Shown: positions 1 to 10,344 of the stretch, in pieces | How the letters are laid out: each line of letters opens with the position of its first letter | Numbering within the stretch: position 1 is the stretch's first letter | Origin: Patella vulgata | Lineage: Eukaryota > Mollusca > Gastropoda > Patellidae | Reading direction: 5' to 3' | Length of the DNA stretch: 64,000 nucleotides | NCBI RefSeq assembly: GCF_932274485.2 | Contig: NC_065882.2 | Coordinates: forward strand, 66,625,431 to 66,689,430 | Made by a program: the position numbers and the translations under genes | Notes under the pieces: model-generated | The model's input: the letters and a program-made list of their open reading frames with translations, nothing else | What the model was told of the DNA's origin: nothing | The model's database searches: none

Positions 1-707
1 TCGTTAAGAATCACAGTGATTCCAAAAACAAATTCACGGCCATCAAGATAATTCAGATGTTGGATTTTTTAATTGATAACATCTTTGTTGAATTTGGAGG
101 GGAAATATATCAGCAAGTGGTTGGCATTCCCATGGGCACCAACTGTGCACCTTTGCTTGCTGATCTGTTTCTCTATTCGTACGAAGCCGATTACATACAG
201 ACGCTCGTAAAAACTAATAAACGATCAGTCAGACTTTTTAATTTCACTTATCAATATATCGATGACGTTTTATCACTTAATAATCCTACATTTAGTGATT
301 ATGTAGAATTCATATATCCTGATGAGCTAGAAATTAAAAACATCACTGACAGTGACAATTACGCTTCCTACTTGGATCTGCGTCTCGATTTTGACAATTG
401 CCATAAACTGAGTGTTAAATTTGACTTTCCGATTGTTAACTTTCCATTTATTAGTAGTAACATTCCAATATCACCAGCTTATGGAGTGTTTGTGTCTCAG
501 CTAATTTGTTACGCGAGAGCTTGTTCCTTTTATTCTGATTTTTTAAGTAGATCGAGGCATTTGTCATCTAATCTTCAACTACAAGGATACTTGCGCACTA
601 AACTTATTAAAACCTTTTTATGTTTTATGTTTTATGGCCGTCATATTGATTTGATTGATAAATATAACGTGTCTCTCTCGGCTATTATTCTAGATATATT
701 TAATTGA
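1..707 (+). CDS. Reverse transcriptase fragment, probably Penelope-like retroelement
   Basis: An open frame runs in from the left edge (codons begin at base 3) and ends at 707. It carries reverse transcriptase motifs: GIPMGTNCAPLLADLF (palm motif before the catalytic region) and YIDD, the catalytic aspartate pair, followed by a SYLDL segment. There is no host-gene context and no introns. The same 3' part and following tail recur at 23127-24520, so it is a dispersed retroelement. GIPMG plus YIDD without visible LTRs suggests a Penelope-like element, but the clade is uncertain. The 5' part lies outside the window and no endonuclease domain is visible. Confidence 0.8.
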   Translation, partial: VKNHSDSKNKFTAIKIIQMLDFLIDNIFVEFGGEIYQQVVGIPMGTNCAPLLADLFLYSYEADYIQTLVKTNKRSVRLFNFTYQYIDDVLSLNNPTFSDYVEFIYPDELEIKNITDSDNYASYLDLRLDFDNCHKLSVKFDFPIVNFPFISSNIPISPAYGVFVSQLICYARACSFYSDFLSRSRHLSSNLQLQGYLRTKLIKTFLCFMFYGRHIDLIDKYNVSLSAIILDIFN

Positions 708-1090
708 CACGTATACTATTACTATCTCCCTGATAATGTCTACTACATCGTTAACACAGTTCATCGCGTGCATTTTGCATACCGATAGTTCATTGGCCAA
801 TCACGCTATTTTACCGACTTTTCGCCTAATAGTTTGGCTGCAGCTATGGCGGGTGTAGCGCCAGGCAGGGTAAGCTTACTCTTCCGGACACCTGTTACCA
901 CTGTTTGTCTTGTATTTTGTACACGGGGAGCAGTCCATTTGCTGATTACACTATTTTGCTTGAATACACTTTTTTGCCTATAACGTTTTTTAGGACTTCG
1001 AATTCTGTCTTTTGGTTTGGATTGTTCGTACTTGGTTTTATTTTATGTTTGATTGACGGATAAAATTGTACAACCCAATCATACTTAGAA
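708..1090 (+). mobile_element. 3' tail of the reverse-transcriptase element
   Basis: Non-coding sequence directly after the reverse transcriptase stop. It matches 23330-23429 and 24334-24520 closely, including the segments around gccaggcagggtaagcttac and cttactcttccggacacctg, so it belongs to the element. A poly-A-like run lies at 1090-1100. Confidence 0.7.
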
Positions 1091-2454
1091 GAAAAAAAAA
1101 GAAAGTTTCAACTTGATACTATGGTAGCTGAAACAGACCAATACAAATCCAAGAAGAAGAAATGGTTTACCAGTTTACCAAATTGAGATTTCCTGAGACA
1201 GAATTTAAAGTGAAACCTGAACTTTATAAGTATTACGTGATGTGTTATAGTGTTTTGAAATTAGGACACTTGAAGATTTAAAAAAGACAATTTGTGTTTT
1301 CTGTGTTTGGGATTAGTGAATTTTCGTAGGACTTTGAAGTACATATGAACTTTTTGGAGAGCTTTTGCATGCAACTTTTAACTTTTGATTTTTGATTTTT
1401 GATTATTTGTGTTTTTCTATCACGGCTTTGTTTTAAAGTATAGTAATCATTTATATTTGCCTGTTGCGTGAATAGTTAGTTAGAATATATATATTTTATA
1501 TATATTCTTAAAGGGGGAAGAATTGTAGCACTATCGTCGTTGCAACATTGTTTTTAAATTTATAGACCAGGAATAGAGAAATAAGATGGGTTAAACAACA
1601 TTTTTTATCTTTACAAATTATTCTCTATTGTCAGTATATTAAGGTATGAGTTTATTTAAAACGCAAATTAACTGTTTATGAAATAGTGTGAGAATAACAG
1701 GAAAGAAGGTCTGAGTTCAAGGATAGATTGTGTCGAGAAACATGTGAAGGAAAATTACGATTGCATCATTTAGCTTGTTTGACCAATCTCTATACTTATT
1801 TACATGATATTTGACCAATTAGATAATTGAACGTCCAAAACCCACAGCTACAAAACTATCATACTTGTGAGAATTCGTTAGACTTCCATTAGATTCCAGA
1901 GAGCTTCCATCTGAGTTCCTAGACAGCCGCGAGGCTGGCTAGGGTAGAGAAATGGTTTTAGCTAGTACTGTAATTTGTGCTATGCTTGTATACCTGTATT
2001 CAGCTATATACATATAAAATGTAGAAGCAAACTGTCGCATTGTTTTTCCTGGTAAGACAAACGTCTTAAGAAACTGTAAGAAGTAATTACACAACGTGAA
2101 GCAGAAGTAAAGACAGCTAGAGACAAATTCTAGACGATCACAAGGCTACAGAAATATGTAGTAAGAAAAGATGCATGGGTCTACGTAGGATGTGGCGACC
2201 GGTTCCCCTTACCCGCTCTCCACGTCAGACAAAAGACCTATGGTGCTACACTCATCCAAAGACTAAACGCTTGTTATTTGCAACCGTTCGCACCTAGTAA
2301 GACAGCGACATATTCACAGAGCCACAAAATGAATAATGTGATCTGCACAATTTAGTTACGTCATTTCTAAATGAAGAGTAATCACTTTTCTATTATTTCT
2401 TCCCCAAGAGTGCTGGTGATGGTGATATTTAGAAACAAAAGAAAAACAGCGTGA
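1091..2454. other. No gene recognised; AT-rich non-coding stretch
   Basis: No coding segment or known repeat was recognised. If the fucolectin gene continues leftwards this is intron. A short AT palindrome lies near 1486-1506. The rest of the fucolectin domain was searched for on the minus strand here and not found. Confidence 0.5.
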
Positions 2455-2880
2455 AATACGTTATGGTAAAATGGTCAATATCATAACATCCTAATGCAAA
2501 AAAAGTTATTATAAAATATAACGTGATGGAAAAATGGCCGATATCATGTTACACTATGCTATTGGAAAATACACATTATGAAGCTCATGAAGGTAAAATT
2601 GTCAATATCATGCTACATCATGATAATGGTCAATACGTTATATAAAGTACGTGAAGATAAAATAAATAAAATTATGTTATAACACTCTAATGGTCAATAC
2701 GTATTTAAAGAGAGTGCGAAACAGTGAACAAGTAAAATAGTGTATTTCTCACATAAAATGTAATGCTGTTGATAATGATGATCGTTTACTTACTGTTGTT
2801 TCTTTATATATGTTAATATTGCTGATGTTGTATACTTGCTGGTTTTTGTGTTACATAGTGTAATATTGGTAATATTGTAT
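2455..2880. repeat. Degenerate tandem repeats
   Basis: Two degenerate arrays. At 2455-2705 an approximately 85-bp unit recurs about three times, marked by variants of ggtcaatatcat and ctaatggtcaatacgt. At 2755-2935 variants of gttgtatacttactgttgtt recur. They lie directly downstream of the donor site of the fucolectin exon. Confidence 0.5.
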
Positions 2881-2886
2881 ACTTAC

Positions 2887-3102
2887 TGTTGTTTCTGTTA
2901 TACAGTTTAAAAGTGATGATATTGAAGACTTGTTTTAAATCAACACACCACCAACCGGGTGAACCTGACTGTGTATGGGTACATGATCCTCCTACATCAT
3001 AATCACCAACAGTATTACCATCTACAGCTTTAGATGAATCACTTTCACGATATATAGAACTCTGATTGGTTGGCTTATCTAAGGCTACATTTTTGATTTG
3101 GC
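2887..3102 (-). CDS. Exon 2 of a fucolectin-type (FTP / F5-8C-like) receptor gene
   Basis: The minus strand reads a 216-nt exon between an acceptor (TTTCAG before 3102) and a donor (GTAAGT at 2881-2886), phase 1 at both ends. It encodes the first two thirds of an eel-fucolectin/tachylectin-4/pentraxin-1 domain: NVALDKPTNQSS, AVDGN, GSCTHT, WWCVDL and YNR in the family order. Fucolectins bind fucosylated glycans. The preceding coding exon is most probably the leader at 6868-6928, which ends in phase 1 and would complete a Gly codon. The usual Cys-Cys-x-E-R-L part should be on the next exon, not found in 1-2880. The tail of this gene is unknown: secreted, EGF-linked or phosphatase-linked are all possible. 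Confidence 0.82.
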
Positions 3103-3303
3103 CTGAAAGATTACAACAAAATAATATAATCCTAAAATTTTTCGGGCACTGGCTAAATATTACAAAAATAAAATTTTAGTGGATATAAACGAAAAATATG
3201 AAAATTATTTCATCCCTCAAAAAGAAGTGGGGTGATTCCAAACCGGAGTTCAGAGTTTCAGAATATTATGCAAACAATTCTGATTTTGATTCAGGGCGTC
3301 TAG

Positions 3304-3420
3304 TTCTCAAACTCAATACTGCAGTTCATGAAAATTATCTCTGCTAGGCGCTACTTGCCGTTCTCAAACTCAATACTGCAGTTCATGAAAATTATCTCCA
3401 CTAGGCGCTACTTGCCGTTA
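3304..3420. repeat. 58-bp tandem duplication
   Basis: Two adjacent near-identical units beginning ttctcaaactcaatactgca and ending ggcgctacttgccg, differing at one or two positions, in the first intron of the fucolectin gene. Confidence 0.85.
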
Positions 3421-4179
3421 CTTTTTCAAGATATTACTATGGTTATTTGGTGGTAAAGTTATGTAGGTTCGTTTTTCGGGTGCTGCCACCGTATTTTTCC
3501 GGCAAACATTATACAATCTCCAATGTTATTCGGTCCGTACGCCTATGTCAGTCGGCGATGATGATTTTAAATCCTGGTCGACCATGTCCATAGACTACAG
3601 ATTCGATGATATATAATTTGGATTTTGGAGATGAAAATGATAAAAGAGGCGTTTAGTACAATCATTTTAGATGATGAAATGGAACCGATAAAACCATCGT
3701 AGTCATGCGTATTATTTGAAGGTTAGAAATACCAAAATTTAAAAAGGCGAAACCTTTATTTATTGTCACCATTTATTTATGGTAGAAATACGAGACGGGC
3801 GATAGGAGTAATTATGCGTGTTTGGTTTGGGGGGTGGGGGGAGGTCGGCATCAGACATATAAAGCAAGGTCTAAGAGACTAGCGATGTACAACTCCCGAG
3901 GTTCAGTTGTTTTACGTGTGTATGTAGGCCAGTTTAGAATCCCCAGTGTTTACAGGCAGAGGTGCTTCAAAACTCAATAGGGATAACTAATATGTAAACA
4001 CATCTAAATAATCAAACAAAATACCTACTGAATTTGGAAGGGAAACCACCGTGAGGTTCAGCAGGAAGTCGCAAATATAAAATTAGGGTGAATCCCATTT
4101 TGCCCCTACCGGGACATTTCAATTATGATAAACAGACTGTAGGCCATGAGTTTGGTGGCAGTGTGAAGTTAGCTCGATT

Positions 4180-4400
4180 TTCCTTTTTCGTTTTTCGATA
4201 TTGGCGAATAACGAAAAACAAGTAGCTCTTTTTTCGATATTGGCGAATAAAAAAAAAACCCGAGCTACTCGTTTTTAGACATTCAGATTTAAAAAATATG
4301 CGATGAATACAGAACAAAGAGACGCATTTGATTAAATCAAATAATAAATCTAACAGCTCAAAGCTGTAGCTACGAGTTTTTACTAGCTCGTTTTTCGATA
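4180..4400. repeat. Short direct/inverted repeats around tttttcgatattggcgaata
   Basis: The motif ttttcgatattggcgaataa recurs about 40 bp apart, interleaved with gagctactcgttttt. The same arrangement is at 10735-10960 in the duplicate. Open frames here are short and have no recognisable domain. Confidence 0.5.
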
Positions 4401-4783
4401 TTCAAAATTGAATCTCAGAAAAGCAGATTTGATGGATGTTTATCTACAGAATGTTTCCAAAACACATTAAATTTGATTAAATCAGTTTTCTAAAGATATC
4501 ATAAATGAGTATGCCTGAGCAGTGGATTCACATAAAAACTACACTTTCTCCTTGTTTTTGTTTATATTGGTGAATGTCGAAAATCACTAATATCAAAAAC
4601 CAAGAAGAAAAAACAAATTGTCATACTGTGGTCATTACAATACAAATTTGATAAACTTCAATTTGATCAATCGATCTATCTAATAGAAATCATTTAACCA
4701 TCCTTTAGTTTACTACAAGTACACTCCTGATATGTCACATTTATTTCCTTCTGAAAATAAGAAATACTAGTTCTGGACTAGAC

Positions 4784-5033
4784 AGGAGAGAGAGAGAGAG
4801 AGAGGTGGGGTTTAACGTCCATTCGACACAAACTAGGTCATTTCGGGACTAACATATGGTTTTTAATTTTATTTGAATAATTTGCTTGCGTGTAGGGGGC
4901 TTTAACGAGGTTGGACAGGCGACCCTTGTCACGTACAAGTGGGGAATCGATCGGAATCAAAACCACGCCACTTGACTCAATGACAGACCTTATGGTGCAA
5001 CGCACATGCGTTAACCATTCGTCCACCCAACCC
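4784..5033 (-). mobile_element. SINE-B (tRNA-derived), minus orientation
   Basis: On the minus strand: an A-box-like head, a B-box (ggttttgattcc, close to GGTTCGANNCC), a body, then gttaaaccccacctctctct with a (CT)n tail. A longer stretch than usual between A and B boxes suggests descent from a tRNA with a long variable arm (Ser or Leu type). Flanked by ctggactagac (4773) and cttggacttgac (5034), a probable target-site duplication. The orthologous copy is at 11354-11657. Confidence 0.8.
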
Positions 5034-5071
5034 CTTGGACTTGACGGACTTTTACACTTGTTCTAATTTGC

Positions 5072-5490
5072 TTTATAAACCTGTAACGGTAAATCTCTTT
5101 GATCTTTGGGATATATTCTATGCCCGGAATAACTTGAGGTCTGAAAGTCGTGGGCGGCTTTTTATATACAGGGGAATTTGGGGTTATTCTTCTGAATGTT
5201 TTTCTTTAAACCTGTAACAGGTTATTCTTCCAGGGTAGGGGTTTTTTTTCTCCATAAGAAAACATGATCTCAGGTTTTTCTTATGGGAATTTTGGGATAT
5301 TCTCATTTTGCGTACATGTAAAACATGGACGGTTTATAAGCAAGATAAAGTCCTCGACTTCGGTTATGCTGGGGAAGAAAATCTTCAGAAAAAACTCGGC
5401 CTGCCGGCCTCGGTTTTTCTTTTTCTCGGGTTATTTTCTTCAGTCTTTCTTTCCCCAGTATCACCTCAGTCTCATGCTTTATCCTACATA
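5072..5490. mobile_element. About 420-bp insertion absent from the duplicate copy
   Basis: Comparison with 11690-11705, where the flanks are joined as ttgctataaattatgc, shows that this segment was inserted after the duplication (or cleanly lost from the other copy). It begins after ttgctttataaa and ends before tataaattatgc, so ataaa may be the target duplication. It contains tandem cctgtaac motifs and a hairpin around aactcggcctgccggcctcg. No transposase; family not recognised. Confidence 0.6.
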
Positions 5491-5759
5491 TAAATTATGC
5501 TGTATATTTCTTGTGTGGAGTCTTTTAACTAACTTTTAGATAAAAATTAACTTCACACCTAATTCTCAATATCCCGAGAAGTAAAGTATGAATACAACGC
5601 GTTTGTTATTAATATAATAGACCTGTAGTAAAGCAGTGCAGTTTATTGGCTTATCATTTAGTACGTGCCATGTGGGTAGTATTACACTAAGTTTAAACAA
5701 ATATATTTATAGCTCTCGGTTATATCATGCACTTAATTGAATAGGGTTGATTATCAGTG

Positions 5760-6420
5760 GTGGAGCAGGTTCTATACGATTTTATGCGCCACCATTCTCA
5801 TATGGACGTAAATTGTCGTCGCTCCTGTCCGTCCGTCCATTTGACGAAATTTAAAATATAGGTTTATATGCCAAAGATCGTAGTTCCTTTCGATATTGGC
5901 ATGTATCGGACCGTAACTTCATGGATTATGGCTCCTGATTGCGTAACTGCATAGATTATGGCTCCTGATTGAATGAAAAAATCAATCGCGTTTTTAGCTT
6001 TTGGACACTTTAGAGGTCACAATTTTTATCCGATTTCGATAAAATTTAAACTGTATGTTTATAACCCAAAGATCTCTTGGTTCCTTTCGACTTTGGCGCA
6101 TATTTAACCGTACCTTCCTGGACTGTGACCTACGATTGTACGCAAAATCGTGTTTTTGGCGTGTGGACCCTCTAGAGGTCACAGTTTTTTTTCATCGGAT
6201 TTTAAAAACCGTTGAAATATATCATCGTTACACAAAAATGACGATTGAGTTCGAATTTCGTGAAAATTGGACAGAAACTGTCCGAACAAATGGCAACTCG
6301 CTCAAAATGAGTGTAACAATATGTAATACCACAGTTGTGGACTCTCTAGAGGTCACAATTTTTTATCTAATTTTGATGAAACCTAAAAAAATATTTTCGA
6401 TATTCGCGCAGAAGGCGTAG
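5760..6420. repeat. Dispersed repeat with ~130-200-bp internal units
   Basis: Begins near ggtggagcaggttctatacg and the cctgtccgtccgtccatttg motif, then repeats a unit marked by ccctctagaggtcacaattt at about 6010, 6170 and 6345, with cccaaagatctcttggttcc between. Copies lie at 11930-12432 and 24730-25015. No protein is encoded. Internal tandem units are common in non-autonomous rolling-circle or pearl-like elements; family assignment is inference. Confidence 0.6.
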
Positions 6421-6867
6421 CAGATAATAGGATTGCAAACTAAGATGACACTCTCCCCTTTTCTCTTCTTAATGAATTATTAAGTGTATGTATACACTAC
6501 ATATAATAATTTAACAACAGGTCTTTAATTAATTTCAATATAATAAATAAACTTAATTCTACTGCATATTTAAAAAAATCAATCAAATAAATAAAAACAC
6601 ATTTTGGCGTTTACCGAAAAAGGAATTACCAAATATATAACAAACATACTGACGTAACAAGTTCCAAAGGGTATTCAATGACGAAGAAATCTATTTATGG
6701 ACAAAAACGTATGAGTCGTAAGGGGCGTTCTTAAATATGAATATATTAAAATCAAGAATCTTATATTAGTATCGTGTATTAATATACGTAAACATTTAAA
6801 TGATTTAAAAAACGTTCTATATACGTCAAAGCAAGACTTAAGTTATGCATATTAAATTAAAAGATAC

Positions 6868-6928
6868 CTTCAATCTGAATCACTTGAAATAATAGAATAA
6901 AAACACCCAGACTAAACCTGGACACCAT
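6868..6928 (-). CDS. Leader (signal peptide) exon of the fucolectin receptor gene
   Basis: The minus strand reads ATG at 6928-6926, 20 codons (MVSRFSLGVFILLFQVIQIE), then a phase-1 donor GTATCT at 6862-6867. The peptide is a typical signal sequence: a short n-region with Arg, then a hydrophobic core LGVFILLF. It is homologous to the leader exons at 57736-57796 and 17169-17229. The next phase-compatible exon on the strand is the fucolectin exon at 2887-3102, giving EG-QIKNVALDKP at the junction. The gene therefore runs leftwards off the window. The start is the only in-frame ATG before the hydrophobic core. Confidence 0.8.
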
Positions 6929-7077
6929 CTTACCAGCTATGTTCAAGTGACTAATTTCATAACAAACTTCTATAACCTTTACATTGCAACCAGGAAGAAA
7001 AATAATCACTACCCCAAAAAAATTTTGTCAAGGTTAAATTATTGTGTGTAGACACAATTATTGTGTGTAGACGTATG

Positions 7078-7125
7078 ACAAGGTATATTGTGAGAACAAG
7101 GAAGGTCTATATTCGTATAATGGGG
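7078..7125 (-). promoter_or_regulatory. Conserved 5'-flank block upstream of leader exon, copy 1
   Basis: About 150-200 bp upstream of the leader ATG. The block around accttccttgttctca and ataataccttgtcat-like sequence is retained in all three leader modules (here, 17277-17326, 57916-57957) while adjacent sequence varies. It may be promoter or 5' UTR; a TATA-like ttatacgaat lies in it. Confidence 0.45.
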
Positions 7126-7498
7126 GGATCACGTGGCTAAGTTGGTAAGACGCTAGCTCGCTAGCCTGGAGGTCCGGTGTTCGATCCCTGCATTGGCCGA
7201 GAAACTTCATCCAGATTTTCCGGCGTGGTTCTCCCTTGTCAGTGATGCAGGACGGAGGGGCTGACAAGGAAAGCTGTCTAGTCGTTCGGATGGGACGAAA
7301 AACCGAGGTCCCGTGTACACATTGGCGTGCACTTAAAAGATCCCTTGGCAGTTGGAATTCGATATAAGAGTAGGCCGTAGTGCCGCTGTCCGGGCAAAAT
7401 TTCCCTCATAGCACACTGTATGGCGTATGCCCGTCTTCATTAGCCCAGGTTAGGAGCAGAACAGTAGGACGTTAAACTCCATTTCATTTCATTTCATT
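7126..7498 (+). mobile_element. SINE-A (tRNA-derived), full length
   Basis: Head with A box (tggctaagttgg) and B box (ggtgttcgatccc), a central domain including gtcgttcggatgggacgaaa and cgaggtcccgtgtacacatt, and a tail of gacgttaaactcc followed by repeated atttc. Flanked by a 13-bp target-site duplication tcgtataatgggg at 7113-7125 and 7499-7511. It sits in the 5' flank of the fucolectin receptor gene. Confidence 0.92.
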
Positions 7499-7814
7499 TC
7501 GTATAATGGGGACATAGATAACAATTAAGTAAGCATAATATATCGGTAAGCATATACTCTTTCTAAGGCTAATATAGCGACGTGCATACCAATCACATTT
7601 AAAAGATTTATATAACATCATCCACTAAAGTGGAGACCACGTCGGCATTTTTCTGCGTTGGGGTTAGTCCGTTCAGTTGCAGGTACTAATGCCTGCCCTT
7701 GTCGTGTACGAAGACAATAATAACACTACAGTTGCAGTTCTTAAGTCTATATTTCATTGATTGATTGTATTTGTTGGTGGCAAAAGTTGGTTCAACGCAA
7801 TTGATCTATCCTTT

Positions 7815-8131
7815 TCGGGCTAAGAGGGGGGGAATAGATGACCAAATGATTAGCGCGTGTGCGTTGTATCATAAAGTCTGTCATTGAGTCGACTGGCGTG
7901 GTTTCGATTCCCTGGTTGTACGTGACAAGAAGTAGGGTCACCTGTCCAAACTCATGGGTTTTCCCCGGGTCCTCCCATTTTCCCCCCACTGCTAAAGAAC
8001 CTATGCGCAAGCGAATTATTGAAATAAAATTGAATCATATGTTAGTCCCAATATGAAATAGTTTGTGTCGAGTGGACGTTAAACCAACCCTCTCTCTCTA
8101 TCTACCTCTCTCTCTCTCTCTCTCTCTCTCT
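7815..8131 (+). mobile_element. SINE-B with (CT)n tail
   Basis: Head at about 7827, B-box region gtggtttcgattccctggtt, body ending gtgtcgagtggacgttaaac, and a (CT)n tail to 8131. The duplicate at 18020-18060 lacks it, with uninterrupted flanks (ttttcaggcttagaacg), so it inserted after the duplication. Flanks ttcgggct and ttcggactt suggest the target duplication. Confidence 0.82.
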
Positions 8132-8354
8132 TCGGACTTAGAACGTTTCAGCCAGATCTCATGTGCCACAAAGTTTTTCAAAGTACTTCGATAAGTATGC
8201 CACCCTATCCATGTATGGCAAGCCTATCCATGTATGGTCAATTTGTGTTTTTTATCCGTTCAAAAATGGATTTAAAATACAGTAGCTCAGATGCTTTTTT
8301 AAAAACTGTGTGTACAGTTTGAGACATTACCCCGGTCGGAAATTGTTCATTAAA

Positions 8355-8760
8355 CATGCATTATGCAAGAGCAAAATCTGTTTATTACATGTCTTTCTTT
8401 AGGCCTAAAATGTTATCTAAATTATCAATTAAACATTAATTAACTTATCCAGACCATAATAAACTCTCGATGTCAAGGCTAGCCTTCGATGTTGGCTGGA
8501 TTAGATTCATATATGCCGCTTAACGGCCATTGATAATTAAATCAATACAGTGGATAATCGAGACTATGCTGTTTATATTAATGATTTTAGTAATGATGAC
8601 CGAGACTATGTGAAAATTTCACCCGCTTCATTCTCGGCTCATAGTGGATCAATTTGACTGAAATTTTCAGCAAATTACCTTTACACTATCTAGTTTTTAA
8701 CTATTATAGCGAGAACTGCCATCTCTTTATCTTATCTCCCATAATGTATCTTTAATATAT
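8355..8760. mobile_element. MITE-like element with imperfect terminal inverted repeats
   Basis: Ends are related in inverted orientation: gcattatgcaagagcaaaat on the left and ataatgtatcttt preceded by tctttatcttatctccc on the right. Related copies occur near 37940-38200, 46205-46495, 57370-57550 and 61065-61960, sharing attaattaacttatccagac-type sequence. No coding capacity. Confidence 0.55.
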
Positions 8761-8897
8761 TTTATAGTTGGTATTACGCCCCCCCCCCTTATTTTGGAAT
8801 GCTTAAACGGCAGCAGTGGGAAACCCCGTCACAAAAAACACTTTAATAACCGAATTTCAGAGTTTCCATGAAAGTCACAATAATTCAACATTTGACC

Positions 8898-9300
8898 TTA
8901 ACCCTTTGAACTCTGGCATATATATTGGAAATAGGGTCATTTTGCCCCCTGGTCCGTGGGCCAATGTTTGACAATTTTGAGTGACAAAATATAAAATTGC
9001 TAATCACACAAAGTTCCATCAAATGAGATATCCTGCCAGTATGGACCAAGAGCTACCAGGAAAAATAGTTCTGAAATATACATATACATTTAATATGATT
9101 TTTCATCATAGGTACACAATTGACAAAAGAAAACCCCCGAAAAAGTCCAAAATTGTCATTATCGTCGCTACTTTCACTAAGAAAATCACTATCGATGCCG
9201 TAATCAACATTATTCAAGTCTCCGTCATCACCCTCAAGTATCCTGTGGTCTACTGTTACACGTCTGTTTGTCATTCATGACACTGCAGACGAATATTGTA
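8898..9300 (-). mobile_element. Possible piggyBac-like remnant
   Basis: A TTAA at 8898-8901 is followed by ccctttgaactctggca, resembling the TTAACCCTTTG ends of piggyBac-like transposons. The minus strand from 9274 encodes about 73 residues starting MTNRRVTVDHRILEGDDGD and rich in Asp/Ser, as in the N-termini of piggyBac transposases. No catalytic DDD core and no second terminus were found, so this would be a deleted copy. Confidence 0.35.
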
Positions 9301-10344
9301 ACGCGTGTCACGAGAATTGTTGGGAACATATGTAACAATAAATGTTCTTCTGGGTCAACGGAATTATACATAGCAACTAGAGCGAAAACTTAAAAGATCA
9401 GTTTATGGGTTTATGTCTACAACTTGGCCATGGGTCCGACCGATCAGGCATGTTTCATTCTCTGATTTATCACCCAATAATACATTCTACAGTAGATATC
9501 GCTTGTGTGATATATTTCATAATCTACTGCGATATCTCCTTGATTGGTCAGTTGAAAAGGAACTACTTTTATTTTCAAAGAACAGTTCATTTATTATTAA
9601 AAGTAACTGTTTTTTGATGGAAACACTGGGTCAACAATATAAAGGACTTTGCAATGGTTGAATTGCTGTCAAAAAATGATGTAGCACTACGCCGTTATGT
9701 TCAGTAAAAGTGAAATCTACAGCAAAGAATTATATTTATCTATTTGTGCATGTAAGAAGAGATTGGGTGATAAATAAAATCTCCTACTCGTCTTTTTTGA
9801 TATCAAAAAAGACTGGTAGGAGATTCTCTATATAACCTTAAACTGTATTAGACACGTCTTCTCTTCACGGCGACTTTTGTTTTAAAACTTTCGCCAATAT
9901 CCTCATATTTAATTTGGACGCATAGGCCTATAGTCAATAATCGGCCTATTTCATTGCAATATACTAACGGTCAATAAAATATTTATATGTAAATATTACA
10001 TTTGAGAATTATCTGGTCATAAGATCATTCTCCAGCACGTGATTGAGGTATATATTGAGAATGTCTTAACAACAAAACCTCGATCTTCGTCATAACCAGT
10101 TCTACCAGTTGTATTTTCGTCATGTACCACAACAAAGCAAACGATTAAAACTTTAAGGAAGATGTCCTCCTCGCACAAAATAACGAAGAACTGTATGATA
10201 TTTTACCACATCGCAACATCCAAATAAACATTACAGTGAGTGAATAGTCCAGTCAATTTATGATTTTACCCCCCCCCCCCAAAGTTTACCAAAATTTGCG
10301 CACCGGAAATGGGTAAACTTGGTAAAATCCAAGATGGCCGACAT
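9301..10344. other. No gene recognised
   Basis: Intergenic AT-rich sequence. Contains a 48-bp hairpin (9778-9825) and a C-run near 10269-10279. Short open frames lack domains and splice context. Confidence 0.5.
9778..9825. repeat. 48-bp near-perfect palindrome
   Basis: Arms aatctcctactcgtcttttt and aaaaagactggtaggagatt pair with only two opposed mismatches, around a tgatatca centre. Too short for a transposon; could be a cruciform or recent foldback. Confidence 0.8.

Larger units (their letters stand above)
3690..6318. repeat. Segmental duplication, copy 1 (partner 10345-12432)
   Basis: Nearly colinear with 10345-12432, for example gtctaagagactag at 3870 and 10395, and aaacagactgtaggccatga at 4130 and 10690. 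Both copies share the SINE-B at the same point; copy 1 carries an extra insert at about 5072-5490. Together with 6538-8240 versus 16838-18125 this shows one ancestral block later split by inserts. Confidence 0.85.
6538..7620. repeat. 5'-flank/leader module, copy 1 (partners 16838-17500 and 57580-58560)
   Basis: This stretch matches 16838-17500 and 57580-58560 across both sides of the leader exon, including the intron side (agtatcgtgtatt) and the upstream side (acaaggaaggt followed by tatattcg-like sequence). Copy 1 is interrupted by a SINE-A at 7126-7498. It lies directly right of segmental copy 1. Confidence 0.85.

Noticed and set aside
4123-4317. Short minus-strand open frame (also 10687-10890)
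   Set aside because: Falls in low-complexity tttttcgatattggcg repeats; lacks domain, splice sites and conservation as protein between the duplicates.
7130-7200. tRNA gene called from A and B boxes
   Set aside because: Same head occurs in all SINE-A copies, with no intact cloverleaf; it is the SINE promoter.
7058-7267. Open frames reading MSAPPSCITDKGEPRRK-type peptides, repeated at 26377, 44140, 57925 and 58600
   Set aside because: These are translations of SINE-A in one frame. They recur because the SINE recurs, not because of a protein family.
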